From positions 310,001 to 374,000 of the forward strand of contig NZ_FOKL01000005.1 of assembly GCF_900112025.1 (NCBI RefSeq): DNA of 64,000 nt, written 5' to 3'. Shown piece by piece: positions 8,649 through 17,006 of the stretch (the stretch's first letter is position 1; the number at the start of each line of letters is the position of its first letter). The notes under the pieces were generated by a model. It did not search any database, was not told where the DNA came from, and was given only the letters and a program-made list of their open reading frames with translations. The stretch comes from Janthinobacterium sp. 344. GTDB taxonomy: Bacteria; Pseudomonadota; Gammaproteobacteria; Burkholderiales; Burkholderiaceae_D. Both the position numbers and the translations under genes were made by a program.

Positions 8649-9937
8649 GGGTTGACTCTTCTCCAGAAGCTTGATGAAAATCGGGGATCGATGAAGGCGC
8701 TGAAGGCTTCCCAGGCGGGAAAGCCGGCGCGGAACAGGCTGGCGGGCATGCGCGCATCCTTGGCCGGATACAGGGCGCCGCCGGCCTGCGCAACGATGGC
8801 GTCGAGGCTGGCGAACAGGCGCAGGCTGTCCGCGCCCCGGTTGGGAAAGTCCAGCGCCAGGGTGGCGCCGGGCCGGGCGAACGACAGCATGCCGGGCGCC
8901 GGCCGCGCGCCGAAGGTCTTCAGCACGGCCAGGAAGGAGCCCTGGCCGCTGGCGGCGATCTGCGCGAGGATGGCGGCGATGCCGTCGCGGCTGCTGGCCG
9001 GCGGCAGGACGCATTGGTACTGGTAAAAGCCGTGGCGGCCGTAGATGCGGTTCCAGTCGCGCACGCCGTCGAGCGGGTAGAAAAAGCCGCCGTGATGGCG
9101 CAGCGCCGGCCCGGAGGCCAGGCGCCGGTGGTAGTACAGGCCATTGAAGGCGCGCAGGCTCAGGCCGTTGACCAGCGAGACGGGCGGCGTGACGGGCATG
9201 CGGCGCTGCGCCTGCCGCTGCGGCGGCAAGGCGGGCTGCGGCGGCGCGTGGCGGGCGCTGCTGAAGATGCCGCGCGGCTGGCGCGCCAGGCAGTCGATCC
9301 ACGCCACCGTGTACGGCGCCGCGCGCTCGGCGGCGTCGTTGAGCTCCCAGAAGCGCCGCAGTCCCGTGAAGCGCCGTTCGCTGACCAGCATGTAGGCATT
9401 GGCGACCGGCATCAGCTGCAGCTCGGCCCAGACAATGCAGCCAGTCAGGCCCAGCCCGCCCACGGTGGCGGCAAACCACGGCGCCTGCCGGTGCGGGCCG
9501 CACAGCAGGCGGCTGCCGTCCGAGCGCAGCAGTTCAAGAGCGCGCACGTGGTGGCCGAAACTGCCCGCCACGTGGTGGTTCTTGCCGTGCACGTCGTTAG
9601 CGATGGCGCCGCCCACCGTCACGTGGCGCGTGCCGGGCGTGACGGGCAGGAACCAGCCCTGCGCCAGCACCAGGGCCAGGATATCGCCCAGCAGCACGCC
9701 CGCTTCGCAGCGCAGCACGCCGCTGGCGCGGTCAAAGCTCATGAAGCGGTCCAGCCCGCGCGTCAGCAGCACATTGGCACCGTCGTTCAGGCAGACGTCG
9801 CCATAGCTGCGGCCATTGCCGTGCGCCAGCAGGCTGCCATCCGCCGCGGGCAGCACGGCATCGCGCACCTGCAGGGCCAGCTGGCGCGCATGCGCCGCCT
9901 GCGGCAAGCCATTCCACGAGCGCGCCGCCCCGCTCAT
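8645..9937 (-). CDS. FAD-linked oxidase, DprE1-like
   Basis: A 430-residue VAO-type flavoprotein. The FAD-binding region shows HGNGRSYGDVCLND near residue 40 and VTVGGAIANDVHGKNHH near residue 105, both characteristic of DprE1 and related aldonolactone oxidases. The C-terminal half carries FYPLDGVRDWNRIYGRHGFYQYQ, also a DprE1-like feature. Expected role: oxidation of the ribose 2-hydroxyl of polyprenylphosphoryl-ribose, followed by reduction by the next gene product, for a net 2'-epimerisation to D-arabinofuranose. Starts and stops overlap both neighbours by four bases (ATGA), so all are translated as one unit. Confidence 0.87.
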   Translation of the reverse strand: MSGAARSWNGLPQAAHARQLALQVRDAVLPAADGSLLAHGNGRSYGDVCLNDGANVLLTRGLDRFMSFDRASGVLRCEAGVLLGDILALVLAQGWFLPVTPGTRHVTVGGAIANDVHGKNHHVAGSFGHHVRALELLRSDGSRLLCGPHRQAPWFAATVGGLGLTGCIVWAELQLMPVANAYMLVSERRFTGLRRFWELNDAAERAAPYTVAWIDCLARQPRGIFSSARHAPPQPALPPQRQAQRRMPVTPPVSLVNGLSLRAFNGLYYHRRLASGPALRHHGGFFYPLDGVRDWNRIYGRHGFYQYQCVLPPASSRDGIAAILAQIAASGQGSFLAVLKTFGARPAPGMLSFARPGATLALDFPNRGADSLRLFASLDAIVAQAGGALYPAKDARMPASLFRAGFPAWEAFSAFIDPRFSSSFWRRVNP

Positions 9938-10902
9938 GACGGCTGCGCCTCGGTGGTGCGGCCGGAGGACAGGGCGGCCACGCCCAGCGCCACGGCAAAC
10001 CACAGCGTCGTCAGGCGGATCAGGATGGTGGCGGCCACGGCTTGCGCCGGCGCCATGCCATGCCACAGCAGCAGGCTGACCATGGCCGCTTCCGTGCCGC
10101 CCAGGCCGCCCGGCAGGAAGCTCAGGGCGCCGGCCAGCACGGCGCTGGCAAACACGAGGCAGGCAAACGGCAGGCTGGCATCCGCGCCCAGCCACTGCAG
10201 CAGGCAGTAGAAGGCCAGCGCTTCGGCTGTCCAGGCGGCCAGCGCCAGGACCAGCGACGAGACCAGCAGCCGGGGCGCATGGCAGGCCTGCGCCTGGCGC
10301 AGCAGCTGCGCCAGGTGGCCCGCCAGCGCACGCCACCGTGTACCGGAGCCGGCGGACTTCGCCGCGCCCCAGGCCGCCAGCCAGCGGGCCGGCGCCGCGC
10401 GCGTCAGCAGCCACACGCCGGCCAGCGCGGCGGCGCTGGCGGCGCCCACCAGCGGCAGCAGGGGCGGATACTGGCTCAGGCCGAACAGGGCCAGGCAAAT
10501 GACGGCCAGCAAGTCCGACAGGCGTTCGCTGAGCAGCGCCGCCAGGCTGTGCGCATGCGGCACGCCCAGGCGCGCCAGCAGCACGCCGCGCAGCGCTTCG
10601 CCCGCCTTGCCCGGCGTTACCGTCAAGGCGAAGCCGGCCAGGTAGATGCGCAGGCTGGCGCGCCACGGCACGTGGTGGCCCATGGCGCCCAGGTAGCACT
10701 GCCAGCGGCAAAAGCGCAGGCCGTAGTTGAGCAGCGACAGGGCCAGCATCAGCGCCGCGCCGGCCGCGCCCACGTGCGCGGCGGCGCTGCCCAGCGCGGG
10801 CAGGCCGCCCCACAGTGAAAAGGCCAGGTAGCCGGCGGCGCCCATGGCGATGGAAAGCAGGAAGGCGCGGTAGCGCCATCCCGACAGCGGTGCGCCGCTC
10901 AT
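9934..10902 (-). CDS. Flippase-like polytopic membrane protein (UPF0104/LPG synthase TM family)
   Basis: A 322-residue integral membrane protein with about eight hydrophobic spans and the family signatures LNYGLRFCRWQCYLGAMG, TPGKAGEALRG and LPGGLGGTEAAMV. These identify the lysylphosphatidylglycerol synthase transmembrane / UPF0104 family. Many stand-alone members sit in glycolipid clusters and are suspected of moving lipid-linked sugars across the inner membrane. Here it could flip polyprenylphosphoryl-arabinose to the periplasmic side, where the GT87 enzyme would use it (inference). It overlaps the UbiA gene and the oxidase gene by ATGA junctions. Confidence 0.8.
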   Translation of the reverse strand: MSGAPLSGWRYRAFLLSIAMGAAGYLAFSLWGGLPALGSAAAHVGAAGAALMLALSLLNYGLRFCRWQCYLGAMGHHVPWRASLRIYLAGFALTVTPGKAGEALRGVLLARLGVPHAHSLAALLSERLSDLLAVICLALFGLSQYPPLLPLVGAASAAALAGVWLLTRAAPARWLAAWGAAKSAGSGTRWRALAGHLAQLLRQAQACHAPRLLVSSLVLALAAWTAEALAFYCLLQWLGADASLPFACLVFASAVLAGALSFLPGGLGGTEAAMVSLLLWHGMAPAQAVAATILIRLTTLWFAVALGVAALSSGRTTEAQPS

Positions 10903-11783
10903 GGCAGCACACCGAAAGTGACGGCCAGCCAGCATGCCACGGTCAGCAGCAGATGGCGGTCGGTCAGCAGGTCGTGCGCGGTGTCGTTGCCCTGCGCCCG
11001 CAGGTGCAACAAAAACAGGTAGCGAAAGATGCCGTACACCACGAATGGCACCGTATAGATCAGGTTTGCCGTGCCGTGGATGGCGATGGTGTCGCGGCTC
11101 ACCGTGTACAGGCTGTAGCTGAGCACGGTGCAAGCGGCGCTGACGGCGATGAACTGCCCCAGCATCACGCCGCTGTAGTCGTCCAGCACGGGGCGCGCGC
11201 AGGCGCCGCCCGGTCCGGCGCGCGGCCCGTCCGCCGCCGCCAGCTGCATCAGTTCCGCGTGGCGCTTGGCGAAGCCGAGAAACAGCGTCACCATCAGGCC
11301 GCACAGCAGCAGCCATTGCGAGGGCGCGATGCCGATGCCCACGGTGCCGGCCAGGATGCGCAGCATGAAGCCGGCCGAGATGACGAAGACGTCGAGTATC
11401 ACCACGTGCTTCAGGTACAGCGAATAGGCCACGTTCAGCGCCAGGTAGGTCAGCAGCAGGGCCGGCACGGCCAGCCCCACGGCCGCGCCCAGGGCCAGCG
11501 CGACGCATGCCAGCAGCACGCAGGCGCACCAGGCCAGCGGCGCCTTGATCTGGCCGCTGGCGATGGGACGCCGGCATTTTTGCGGATGCTGGCGGTCCGC
11601 CTCGGCGTCCAGCAGGTCGTTGAGCACGTAGACGGCGCTGGCCATGGCGCAAAAGGCCAGGAAGGCGAGCGCCGCATGCGTGGCCGTGGCGGCGTCGCGC
11701 TGCGTGGCAAAGAGCAGGCCCAGCAGGACGAAGCCGTTCTTGATGTACTGGTGCGGCCGCAGCAGCCGGATCAGCGCGCGCAT
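10899..11783 (-). CDS. UbiA-family polyprenyl-phosphate phosphoribosyltransferase
   Basis: A 294-residue membrane protein with the UbiA aspartate motif NDLLDAEAD near residue 60 and a second conserved region LDVFVISAGFMLRILAG near residue 140. The start (LLRPHQYIKNGFVLLGLLFA) and second motif are those of 5-phosphoribosyl-1-diphosphate:decaprenyl-phosphate phosphoribosyltransferase (Rv3806c type), not of ubiquinone prenyltransferases. Expected role: transfer of 5-phosphoribose from PRPP to a polyprenyl phosphate, the committed step toward lipid-linked D-arabinofuranose. It is the first gene of a six-gene chain with overlapping ends. It follows the CBM9/DUF5916 gene by 98 bases, which contain a strong hairpin and an 11-G tract. 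Confidence 0.87.
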   Translation of the reverse strand: MRALIRLLRPHQYIKNGFVLLGLLFATQRDAATATHAALAFLAFCAMASAVYVLNDLLDAEADRQHPQKCRRPIASGQIKAPLAWCACVLLACVALALGAAVGLAVPALLLTYLALNVAYSLYLKHVVILDVFVISAGFMLRILAGTVGIGIAPSQWLLLCGLMVTLFLGFAKRHAELMQLAAADGPRAGPGGACARPVLDDYSGVMLGQFIAVSAACTVLSYSLYTVSRDTIAIHGTANLIYTVPFVVYGIFRYLFLLHLRAQGNDTAHDLLTDRHLLLTVACWLAVTFGVLP

Positions 11784-11846
11784 GGGGCGCTCCCGGTGGC
11801 GGAGGAAAAGAGTGCTTGCATGACGACTCCAGTGGCTAGCAAAAGG

Positions 11847-11869
11847 CCGGGGCGGGCGCGCCGCCCCGG
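11847..11869 (-). terminator. Hairpin between DUF5916 and UbiA genes
   Basis: A perfect 9-base-pair stem (CCGGGGCGG / CCGCCCCGG) with a GCGCG loop. On the minus strand the stem is followed by a short CCTTTTGC sequence. It sits 13 bases after the DUF5916 stop. It could terminate or attenuate transcription before the arabinose-lipid operon. The adjoining 11-G run (11868-11878) partly overlaps one arm. Confidence 0.5.
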
Positions 11870-11878
11870 GGGGGGGGG
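11868..11878. repeat. Homopolymeric tract of 11 G
   Basis: Eleven consecutive G residues lie four bases past the DUF5916 stop codon (11882-11884) and share their first bases with the right arm of the hairpin. Tracts of this length are prone to slippage. Here a length change would alter the hairpin region, not a reading frame. Confidence 0.85.
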
Positions 11879-11881
11879 CGG

Positions 11882-14122
11882 CTACAGCTGGAACAGGTAG
11901 CTGAACTTGACGAACACCTTGCGGCCCGTGTGCATGTCGAGGTCGCGCGTGCGCTGCAGCAGCTGCGGATTGCCGATCAGCTGCAGGTTTTCCTGGCGGT
12001 CCGTGTAGCCCGCATACGCCGTCGTGCCGGGACTCAGCACATAGCTGAACAGCAGGTCGCCCGTCAGGCGCTTGCCGCCCTCGATGCCCGTCAGCGCCTG
12101 GTTCGTCTTCAGGTGGCTGTAGTCGAGGATCAGGTGGGCGGCCAGGAAGCGGCTGTGCTGGTAGCGCAGCTTGGTGCGCGACAGCAGCTCGCGGTAGACC
12201 ATGCTGCCCGACGGCATGCCCGCCACGCCCGCCTGCGTGCGCAGGTCGTTCCAGTACAGGGTCTGTTCGACGCGGAACTGGGCCACGGGCGTGAACTTCA
12301 GGTTGGCCGAGACGCTGCGCGCGTCGCCGAGGAAGGGGGCGATGCCGGCCGCCGGCTGGTAGTTGATGACCTCGTTCTGGCCCACGGTGATCCAGCCCGT
12401 CAGCCAACTCAGCCATTCAGTGCTGGCCGCCAGCGAATAACCGGACTTGCGGAAGTCCAGGCCCGCGTACTTCTCGAAGCCGTCCAGCTTGTGCGCCTCG
12501 AACGTGGTGGCGCGCAAGCCGTTGACGCTGAAGAAGGCATCGCTGGACCAGTCCTGCAGCACGTTGTCGTGGTCCTTGGTGCCCACGGCCTTGATGCTGG
12601 GGCCGGCGCTGACGAGCCATGGCGCATCGGGGAAGTTCCACAGGTACGAGGCCGTCTGCGTCGTCTGGCGGATATCCGTGCGGGGAATGAAGGCCAGCGC
12701 GGGATCGAAGTCGCGCGTGATGTCCAGGTACTGGCCCGCATAGTTGAAATTGCGGTCCGAGCGGCTGGCCTCGACGAAGGCCAGGCGCCCGCTGTGGTCG
12801 GGCTGGCCATCCAGGCTGGACTTGCTGTGCGCCAGCTGGCTGCTCAGCACCCAGTTTTCGTCGATCTTGTAGCGCAGGTCGACGCCGGCCACGCGGTTGC
12901 TCTGCTGGCCGAACTTGCGGTCCGTCAGCAGCACGCCCACGTTGGAATCGCCGGCGAAATCGTTCTGCACGCGCGCCACGGCGATGCGCGCCGTCTTGCC
13001 ATAGTCGCGGCTGTCACGGGGCAGCGCTTCGCCCGGCGCCAGGTCATCCATCAGCAAGCCGCCCACGGACCAGTGGCCTTCGCGGCCCGTCAGGCGCGCG
13101 CCGTAGCGGGGCTCGGCGATGCGGCGCGAAAAGAACAGCGGCTGCGGCGTGGTGAAGAAGCCCGAGTTTTCCAGGAAGAACGGGCGCTTTTCCGGGAACA
13201 GCACTTCGTAGCGCTTGTCGATCAGCACTTGCGGCTCGTCCGACTCGACCTCGCTGAAATCGGGCTTGTAGGTCAGGTCGAGGGCGAACTTGTCGGCCAG
13301 CACCAGCTTGGCGTCGAGGCCCGCCTGGTTCTTGTCGTCGCGGTCCCAGAAGGTGTTGGCCGGATCGCCGGCGTTCAGGGCGCGGCTGCGGCCGATGTAG
13401 CCGTACGGAATCAGCTGGATATTGCGTCCGGACGTGATCGGCTCCGGGATCTGCACGGGCGCCAGCTGCGGCACGAAGGCGGCCTGGCGCTTGGTGATGT
13501 AGGGCCAGTAGGAAAATTCGTTCAGGCGCGGCACGATGCGGCCCACGGCGATGCCCCAGTTCTGCACGTCGGCGCGGTTGAAGCGCAGGCTTTTGAACGG
13601 GATGGCCATCGTCACCACATAGCCGGTGGGCGTGATCTTGCCGTCCGACTGCCATTGCGTGTCGAAATTGAAATCGTCGCCCAGGCCTTCCGTGTGCTTG
13701 GCATCCATCTGCACGCCGTACGGGTTGGCATAGAAGCGGAACGAGCGCTGCTTGTCGTTGAACGAGTCGATTTCCAGCTGCACCGCGTCGTCGCCGGGCA
13801 AGTCTTCGCGGCGGGCGATGCGCGCGCGCACCAGGGCCGGGTCGTCCGTGCAGACGAAGACGGCGTACAGGTGCTCGTCGTCATACGACAGGTAGGCCTT
13901 CGTTTCCAGCAGCGACGGTTCGCCGTCGCCGGGCGCGTACTGGCGGAAGCCCTTGATTTCCACGCCCGCGTCGGCCGGCAGCTGGCCGACGTAGTCAGCC
14001 AGCACGGGAGCGCGCGCGGCGCGCGGGATCTGCAGACGCTCGTCGGCCAGGGCGGGAGCGGAAAAGGCCAGCATCAGGCACAGGGCGGTGCGGCGCAGCG
14101 GGGTCAAAATAGCTTGTTTCAT
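11882..14122 (-). CDS. Outer-membrane CBM9 / DUF5916 protein
   Basis: A 746-residue exported protein with a clear signal peptide (LCLMLAFSAPALADE, cleaved near residue 25). Residues about 40-230 form a family 9 carbohydrate-binding-like domain (LSYDDEHLYAVFVCTD, DDAVQLEIDSF, YVVTMAIPFKSLRF). The remainder is a beta-barrel-like DUF5916 domain containing EVLFPEKRPFFLENSGFF, a hallmark of the family, and an aromatic C-terminal strand. Proteins of this type are outer-membrane proteins of unknown function. Between the GT87 gene (26-base gap) and the UbiA gene, it may bind or export the glycosylated product, or carry glycan itself (inference). Confidence 0.82.
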   Translation of the reverse strand: MKQAILTPLRRTALCLMLAFSAPALADERLQIPRAARAPVLADYVGQLPADAGVEIKGFRQYAPGDGEPSLLETKAYLSYDDEHLYAVFVCTDDPALVRARIARREDLPGDDAVQLEIDSFNDKQRSFRFYANPYGVQMDAKHTEGLGDDFNFDTQWQSDGKITPTGYVVTMAIPFKSLRFNRADVQNWGIAVGRIVPRLNEFSYWPYITKRQAAFVPQLAPVQIPEPITSGRNIQLIPYGYIGRSRALNAGDPANTFWDRDDKNQAGLDAKLVLADKFALDLTYKPDFSEVESDEPQVLIDKRYEVLFPEKRPFFLENSGFFTTPQPLFFSRRIAEPRYGARLTGREGHWSVGGLLMDDLAPGEALPRDSRDYGKTARIAVARVQNDFAGDSNVGVLLTDRKFGQQSNRVAGVDLRYKIDENWVLSSQLAHSKSSLDGQPDHSGRLAFVEASRSDRNFNYAGQYLDITRDFDPALAFIPRTDIRQTTQTASYLWNFPDAPWLVSAGPSIKAVGTKDHDNVLQDWSSDAFFSVNGLRATTFEAHKLDGFEKYAGLDFRKSGYSLAASTEWLSWLTGWITVGQNEVINYQPAAGIAPFLGDARSVSANLKFTPVAQFRVEQTLYWNDLRTQAGVAGMPSGSMVYRELLSRTKLRYQHSRFLAAHLILDYSHLKTNQALTGIEGGKRLTGDLLFSYVLSPGTTAYAGYTDRQENLQLIGNPQLLQRTRDLDMHTGRKVFVKFSYLFQL

Positions 14123-14148
14123 GGTGTTCCTTTGGTCTCGGATGGGGT

Positions 14149-15657
14149 TCAGGCGGCCGCGGGCGACGCGGACGCAGTAGCTTGGATACGCATGGCGGCC
14201 GGGCGGCGCAGCACGGGCCACAGCCAGAAGGCCAGGGCCAGCAGCTGGCTGACGGTGGAGACGGCCAGCAGCAGGGGCAGGTGCCGCGGCTGCACCAGGC
14301 CGATCGGCATGACGACGGCGAAGGCCAGCCACAGCACGCCGAAGAGGGCGATGCGCAGGGCGCCGCGCGCCTGGCCGGCGGCCAGCAGGCACCACAGCCA
14401 CAGGGCGGGGAACAGCGCGTAATCGTCGGGCACGAAGGGGCTGCGCACGGCGGCCAGGCCCAGCAGGCCGAGCCAGACGGCGGCCAGTTCCAGCCGCGAA
14501 TACGCCTTGGCGCGGCGCGCCGCCAGCCAGGCCAGCGCCACCACCACGCCGCTCCACAGCAGGGCCACGGCGGCCAGGTGGCGGTATTCCAGGCCATCGG
14601 CGCCGAACAGCCTGAGCTTGAGCACCAGGGCCGGCACCGAGTAGTTGATGGCGACCACCGCTTCCAGTCCTTCGAGCTGCATCCAGGTCCACACCTCGCC
14701 GCTGGCGATGCGCGGCATTTCATAGCCGATGAAATCGCGGAACGGCTGGGCGCCCAGCATGGCGTACGCCAGCGCCGCGTACAGCAGCGAGAAGGCGATG
14801 CTCCACGCCAGCGCGCGCCAGCGCCTGCAGAACAGCAGGTAGGCGCACAGCACGCCGGGGAAGATCTTGAACAGGGCCAGCGCCATCACGGCGCCGCCGG
14901 CCTCGTCGCGTCCCCGCTGGAACAGCAGCATGGCCAGCAGGGCCAGGGCGATGGCGGCCAGCTGGAAGTTGCCCGTTTGCATGGTGATCAGGGTGGGCAG
15001 GGCCAGCCAGGCGGCCGGCAGCAGCAGGGCGGCGCGGCGTCCCGTGGCGCCGCCGATCCAGGCGCAGACGGCCAGCATGATGGCCGCCACCAGGGCCGCA
15101 TCGACGGCGAACCAGAGGGCGCGCATGGCCACGAAACCGGCGCCCAGCGAGGCCGCCAGCTGCGGCAGGATCAAAAAAGGCGGCGGATACAGGTATTCGT
15201 CGAGCTTGAAGCGCCCCTCGTTGCCCGCGTAATGGGCGCTGTCGTAGATGTTGGCCGCGCCCGCGCTGGCCAGCTCGGCCGCTTTCCAGTATGAGGAAAA
15301 GCAGCTGTGGTTGACGTAGAACGGGTCGTACCAGATGGCCGACAGCTGCGGCTGCTGCGGGTCGGCCATGAACAGGGCCACGCCGGCGATGCGCGCCACG
15401 GCTAGCGCGGCCAGCGCCAGCCACAGCAGGCTGAGCACGGGATGCGCGCGCAGCAGGCCGTCCAGCTGGCGCGGAAGATGGCGGGCCAGCACCGGGCTCA
15501 GTCCCAGTGCGATGGCCAGCGGCAGCAGCGCCAGCGGCGACGGCGCCGCTTGCAGGGCGGTGGCGGCGACGGCCGCGCAGATGCCGAAGAAGGCGCACAG
15601 CAGCAGCGCCACGGCCAGGCGCTCCCACGCGCGGCCTTGTGAATGTACAGGATGCAT
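14149..15657 (-). CDS. GT87-family membrane glycosyltransferase
   Basis: A 502-residue polytopic protein (about 11-12 membrane spans) of glycosyltransferase family 87 (DUF2029), a GT-C fold family that uses polyprenyl-phosphate sugars; it includes mycobacterial PimE and, to my knowledge, the arabinofuranosyltransferase AftC. The first periplasmic loop holds FYVNHSCFSSYWKAAELA and IYDS; a later LDEYLYPPPFLILPQL segment fits the family. Its ATG shares one base with the kynurenine monooxygenase stop (TGATG), tying it to the NRPS tailoring genes. The donor is probably the arabinose lipid made by the downstream operon; the acceptor is unknown. Confidence 0.82.
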   Translation of the reverse strand: MHPVHSQGRAWERLAVALLLCAFFGICAAVAATALQAAPSPLALLPLAIALGLSPVLARHLPRQLDGLLRAHPVLSLLWLALAALAVARIAGVALFMADPQQPQLSAIWYDPFYVNHSCFSSYWKAAELASAGAANIYDSAHYAGNEGRFKLDEYLYPPPFLILPQLAASLGAGFVAMRALWFAVDAALVAAIMLAVCAWIGGATGRRAALLLPAAWLALPTLITMQTGNFQLAAIALALLAMLLFQRGRDEAGGAVMALALFKIFPGVLCAYLLFCRRWRALAWSIAFSLLYAALAYAMLGAQPFRDFIGYEMPRIASGEVWTWMQLEGLEAVVAINYSVPALVLKLRLFGADGLEYRHLAAVALLWSGVVVALAWLAARRAKAYSRLELAAVWLGLLGLAAVRSPFVPDDYALFPALWLWCLLAAGQARGALRIALFGVLWLAFAVVMPIGLVQPRHLPLLLAVSTVSQLLALAFWLWPVLRRPAAMRIQATASASPAAA

Positions 15658-17006
15658 CAGTTAGCTCCAATCAGGGTCAGGGACAGGACGACGGCGGCGA
15701 TGCCCAGCACGGCCAGGGCCAGCGCGCCCGAGGCGTGCAAGACTCTTTCCTGGCGCCGCGCCCGCTGCAGCGCGTCGCCGTAGGGCATGGTGGTGTGGGC
15801 GATCATGGTGTACAGGGGCAGCCAGCCACGGGGCCAGACGCGGTTCAGCAGCACGTCGAGCTTCTTGCGGGCGACGAACCACGGCGACTGCACCTTTTGC
15901 CGCAGTTCCGTGAAGTTACTTTTTGATAATTGCGCCAGCGCATCCGTGTGCTGCCGCCGCGCCAGCTCGTAGCTGGCAAACGCGCTGGCCGTGTCGCCGG
16001 GCGCCGCAGCGAGCGCGTTCATTAGCGTGCAGCAATCCTCGAACGCGGAATTCATGCCCTGGCCATAGAACGGATACACGGCGTGGCAGGCGTCGCCCAC
16101 CAGCACGGCCCAGTCGCCGAAGCGCCATGGCGCCGTGCGCGTGGTGATCAGGGTGCCAGTCGGGTGGCGCGACCACTGTTCCTGCAGGCCGGGCAGCAAT
16201 GGCAGCAGGTCGGGGAAGTACTTGGCGAACAGCGCCGTCACGTCGTCCTCGCTGCGCACGCTGGCGAAGCTGTCCTCGCCCTCGAACGGCAGGAACAGGG
16301 TCAGGGTGTGCGAGCCGTCCTGGTTCGGGTGCGAGACGAACAGGCAGTGGCTGCGCGGCCACACGTGCAGGGCCGTCAGTTCGATGGCCGAACTGCCGTC
16401 CGCGCGCGGCGCCAGGGTCAGTTCCTTGTAGCCCCATTCCAGGTATTCCTGCTGGTAGTCGGCGCGCATGCCGTGCTGCAATTCGCGGCGCATGCTGGAA
16501 AACGCCCCGTCGGCGCCCACCACCCAGGCCGGATGGGCGCTGATGCGGCGTCCGCCCGGCGCTTCCAGTTCCAGTTCGCGCTGCGCCTTGTCGGCGCGCA
16601 CCAGCCGGTGCTCGAAATGCAGCTTCACCTGCGGATGCTGCTCGGCCTGATCCAGCAGCAGGTGGTTGAGCAGGTTGCGGTCGATCGAATGCAGCACTTC
16701 GCTGTCGTCCTTGCCGTACGCCTGGTAGCGCGTGCCGCCGTCCGGCGCATGGATGACCCGGCCGCGCATGACGACGGCATGCGCCAGCACCTGCTCCAGC
16801 AGGCCCACCATCTGCAGGGCTTGCATGCCGCGCTTGGACAGGCCCAGGTTGATCGAGCGGCCCGCCGCGCCGTCCTGGCGGCGCGGGTCGGCCCGGCGCT
16901 CATACACGTCGACGCCATGGCCCTGCCGCGCCAGCGCCAGCGCCAGCAGGGAACCGGCCAGGCCGCCGCCGACGATGGCGATGCGCTCGCTGTGGGCGGC
17001 GCTCAT
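15657..17006 (-). CDS. kmo: Kynurenine 3-monooxygenase-like FAD hydroxylase
   Basis: A 449-residue flavoprotein. It has the N-terminal dinucleotide motif IVGGGLAGSLLALALARQG, the KMO-specific GRSINLGLSKRGMQAL, the second FAD motif VLVGDACHAVYPFYGQGMNSAFEDC and a hydrophobic C-terminal helix (last 25 residues), as in membrane-bound KMOs. The family reaction is NADPH- and O2-dependent 3-hydroxylation of L-kynurenine. No tryptophan dioxygenase or kynureninase is in the window. Both ends overlap neighbours (ATGA with the DUF6875-like gene, TGATG with GT87), so it probably tailors a precursor or the NRPS product rather than serving tryptophan catabolism. The exact substrate is uncertain. Confidence 0.85.
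   Translation of the reverse strand: MSAAHSERIAIVGGGLAGSLLALALARQGHGVDVYERRADPRRQDGAAGRSINLGLSKRGMQALQMVGLLEQVLAHAVVMRGRVIHAPDGGTRYQAYGKDDSEVLHSIDRNLLNHLLLDQAEQHPQVKLHFEHRLVRADKAQRELELEAPGGRRISAHPAWVVGADGAFSSMRRELQHGMRADYQQEYLEWGYKELTLAPRADGSSAIELTALHVWPRSHCLFVSHPNQDGSHTLTLFLPFEGEDSFASVRSEDDVTALFAKYFPDLLPLLPGLQEQWSRHPTGTLITTRTAPWRFGDWAVLVGDACHAVYPFYGQGMNSAFEDCCTLMNALAAAPGDTASAFASYELARRQHTDALAQLSKSNFTELRQKVQSPWFVARKKLDVLLNRVWPRGWLPLYTMIAHTTMPYGDALQRARRQERVLHASGALALAVLGIAAVVLSLTLIGAN

Noticed and set aside
11930-14422. Plus-strand 830-residue frame opposite the DUF5916 gene
   Set aside because: Shadow of the CBM9/DUF5916 coding sequence, no motifs.
15657-17006. KMO as part of a tryptophan catabolic operon
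   Set aside because: No tryptophan dioxygenase, formamidase or kynureninase in the window; overlaps tie it to the NRPS tailoring genes.
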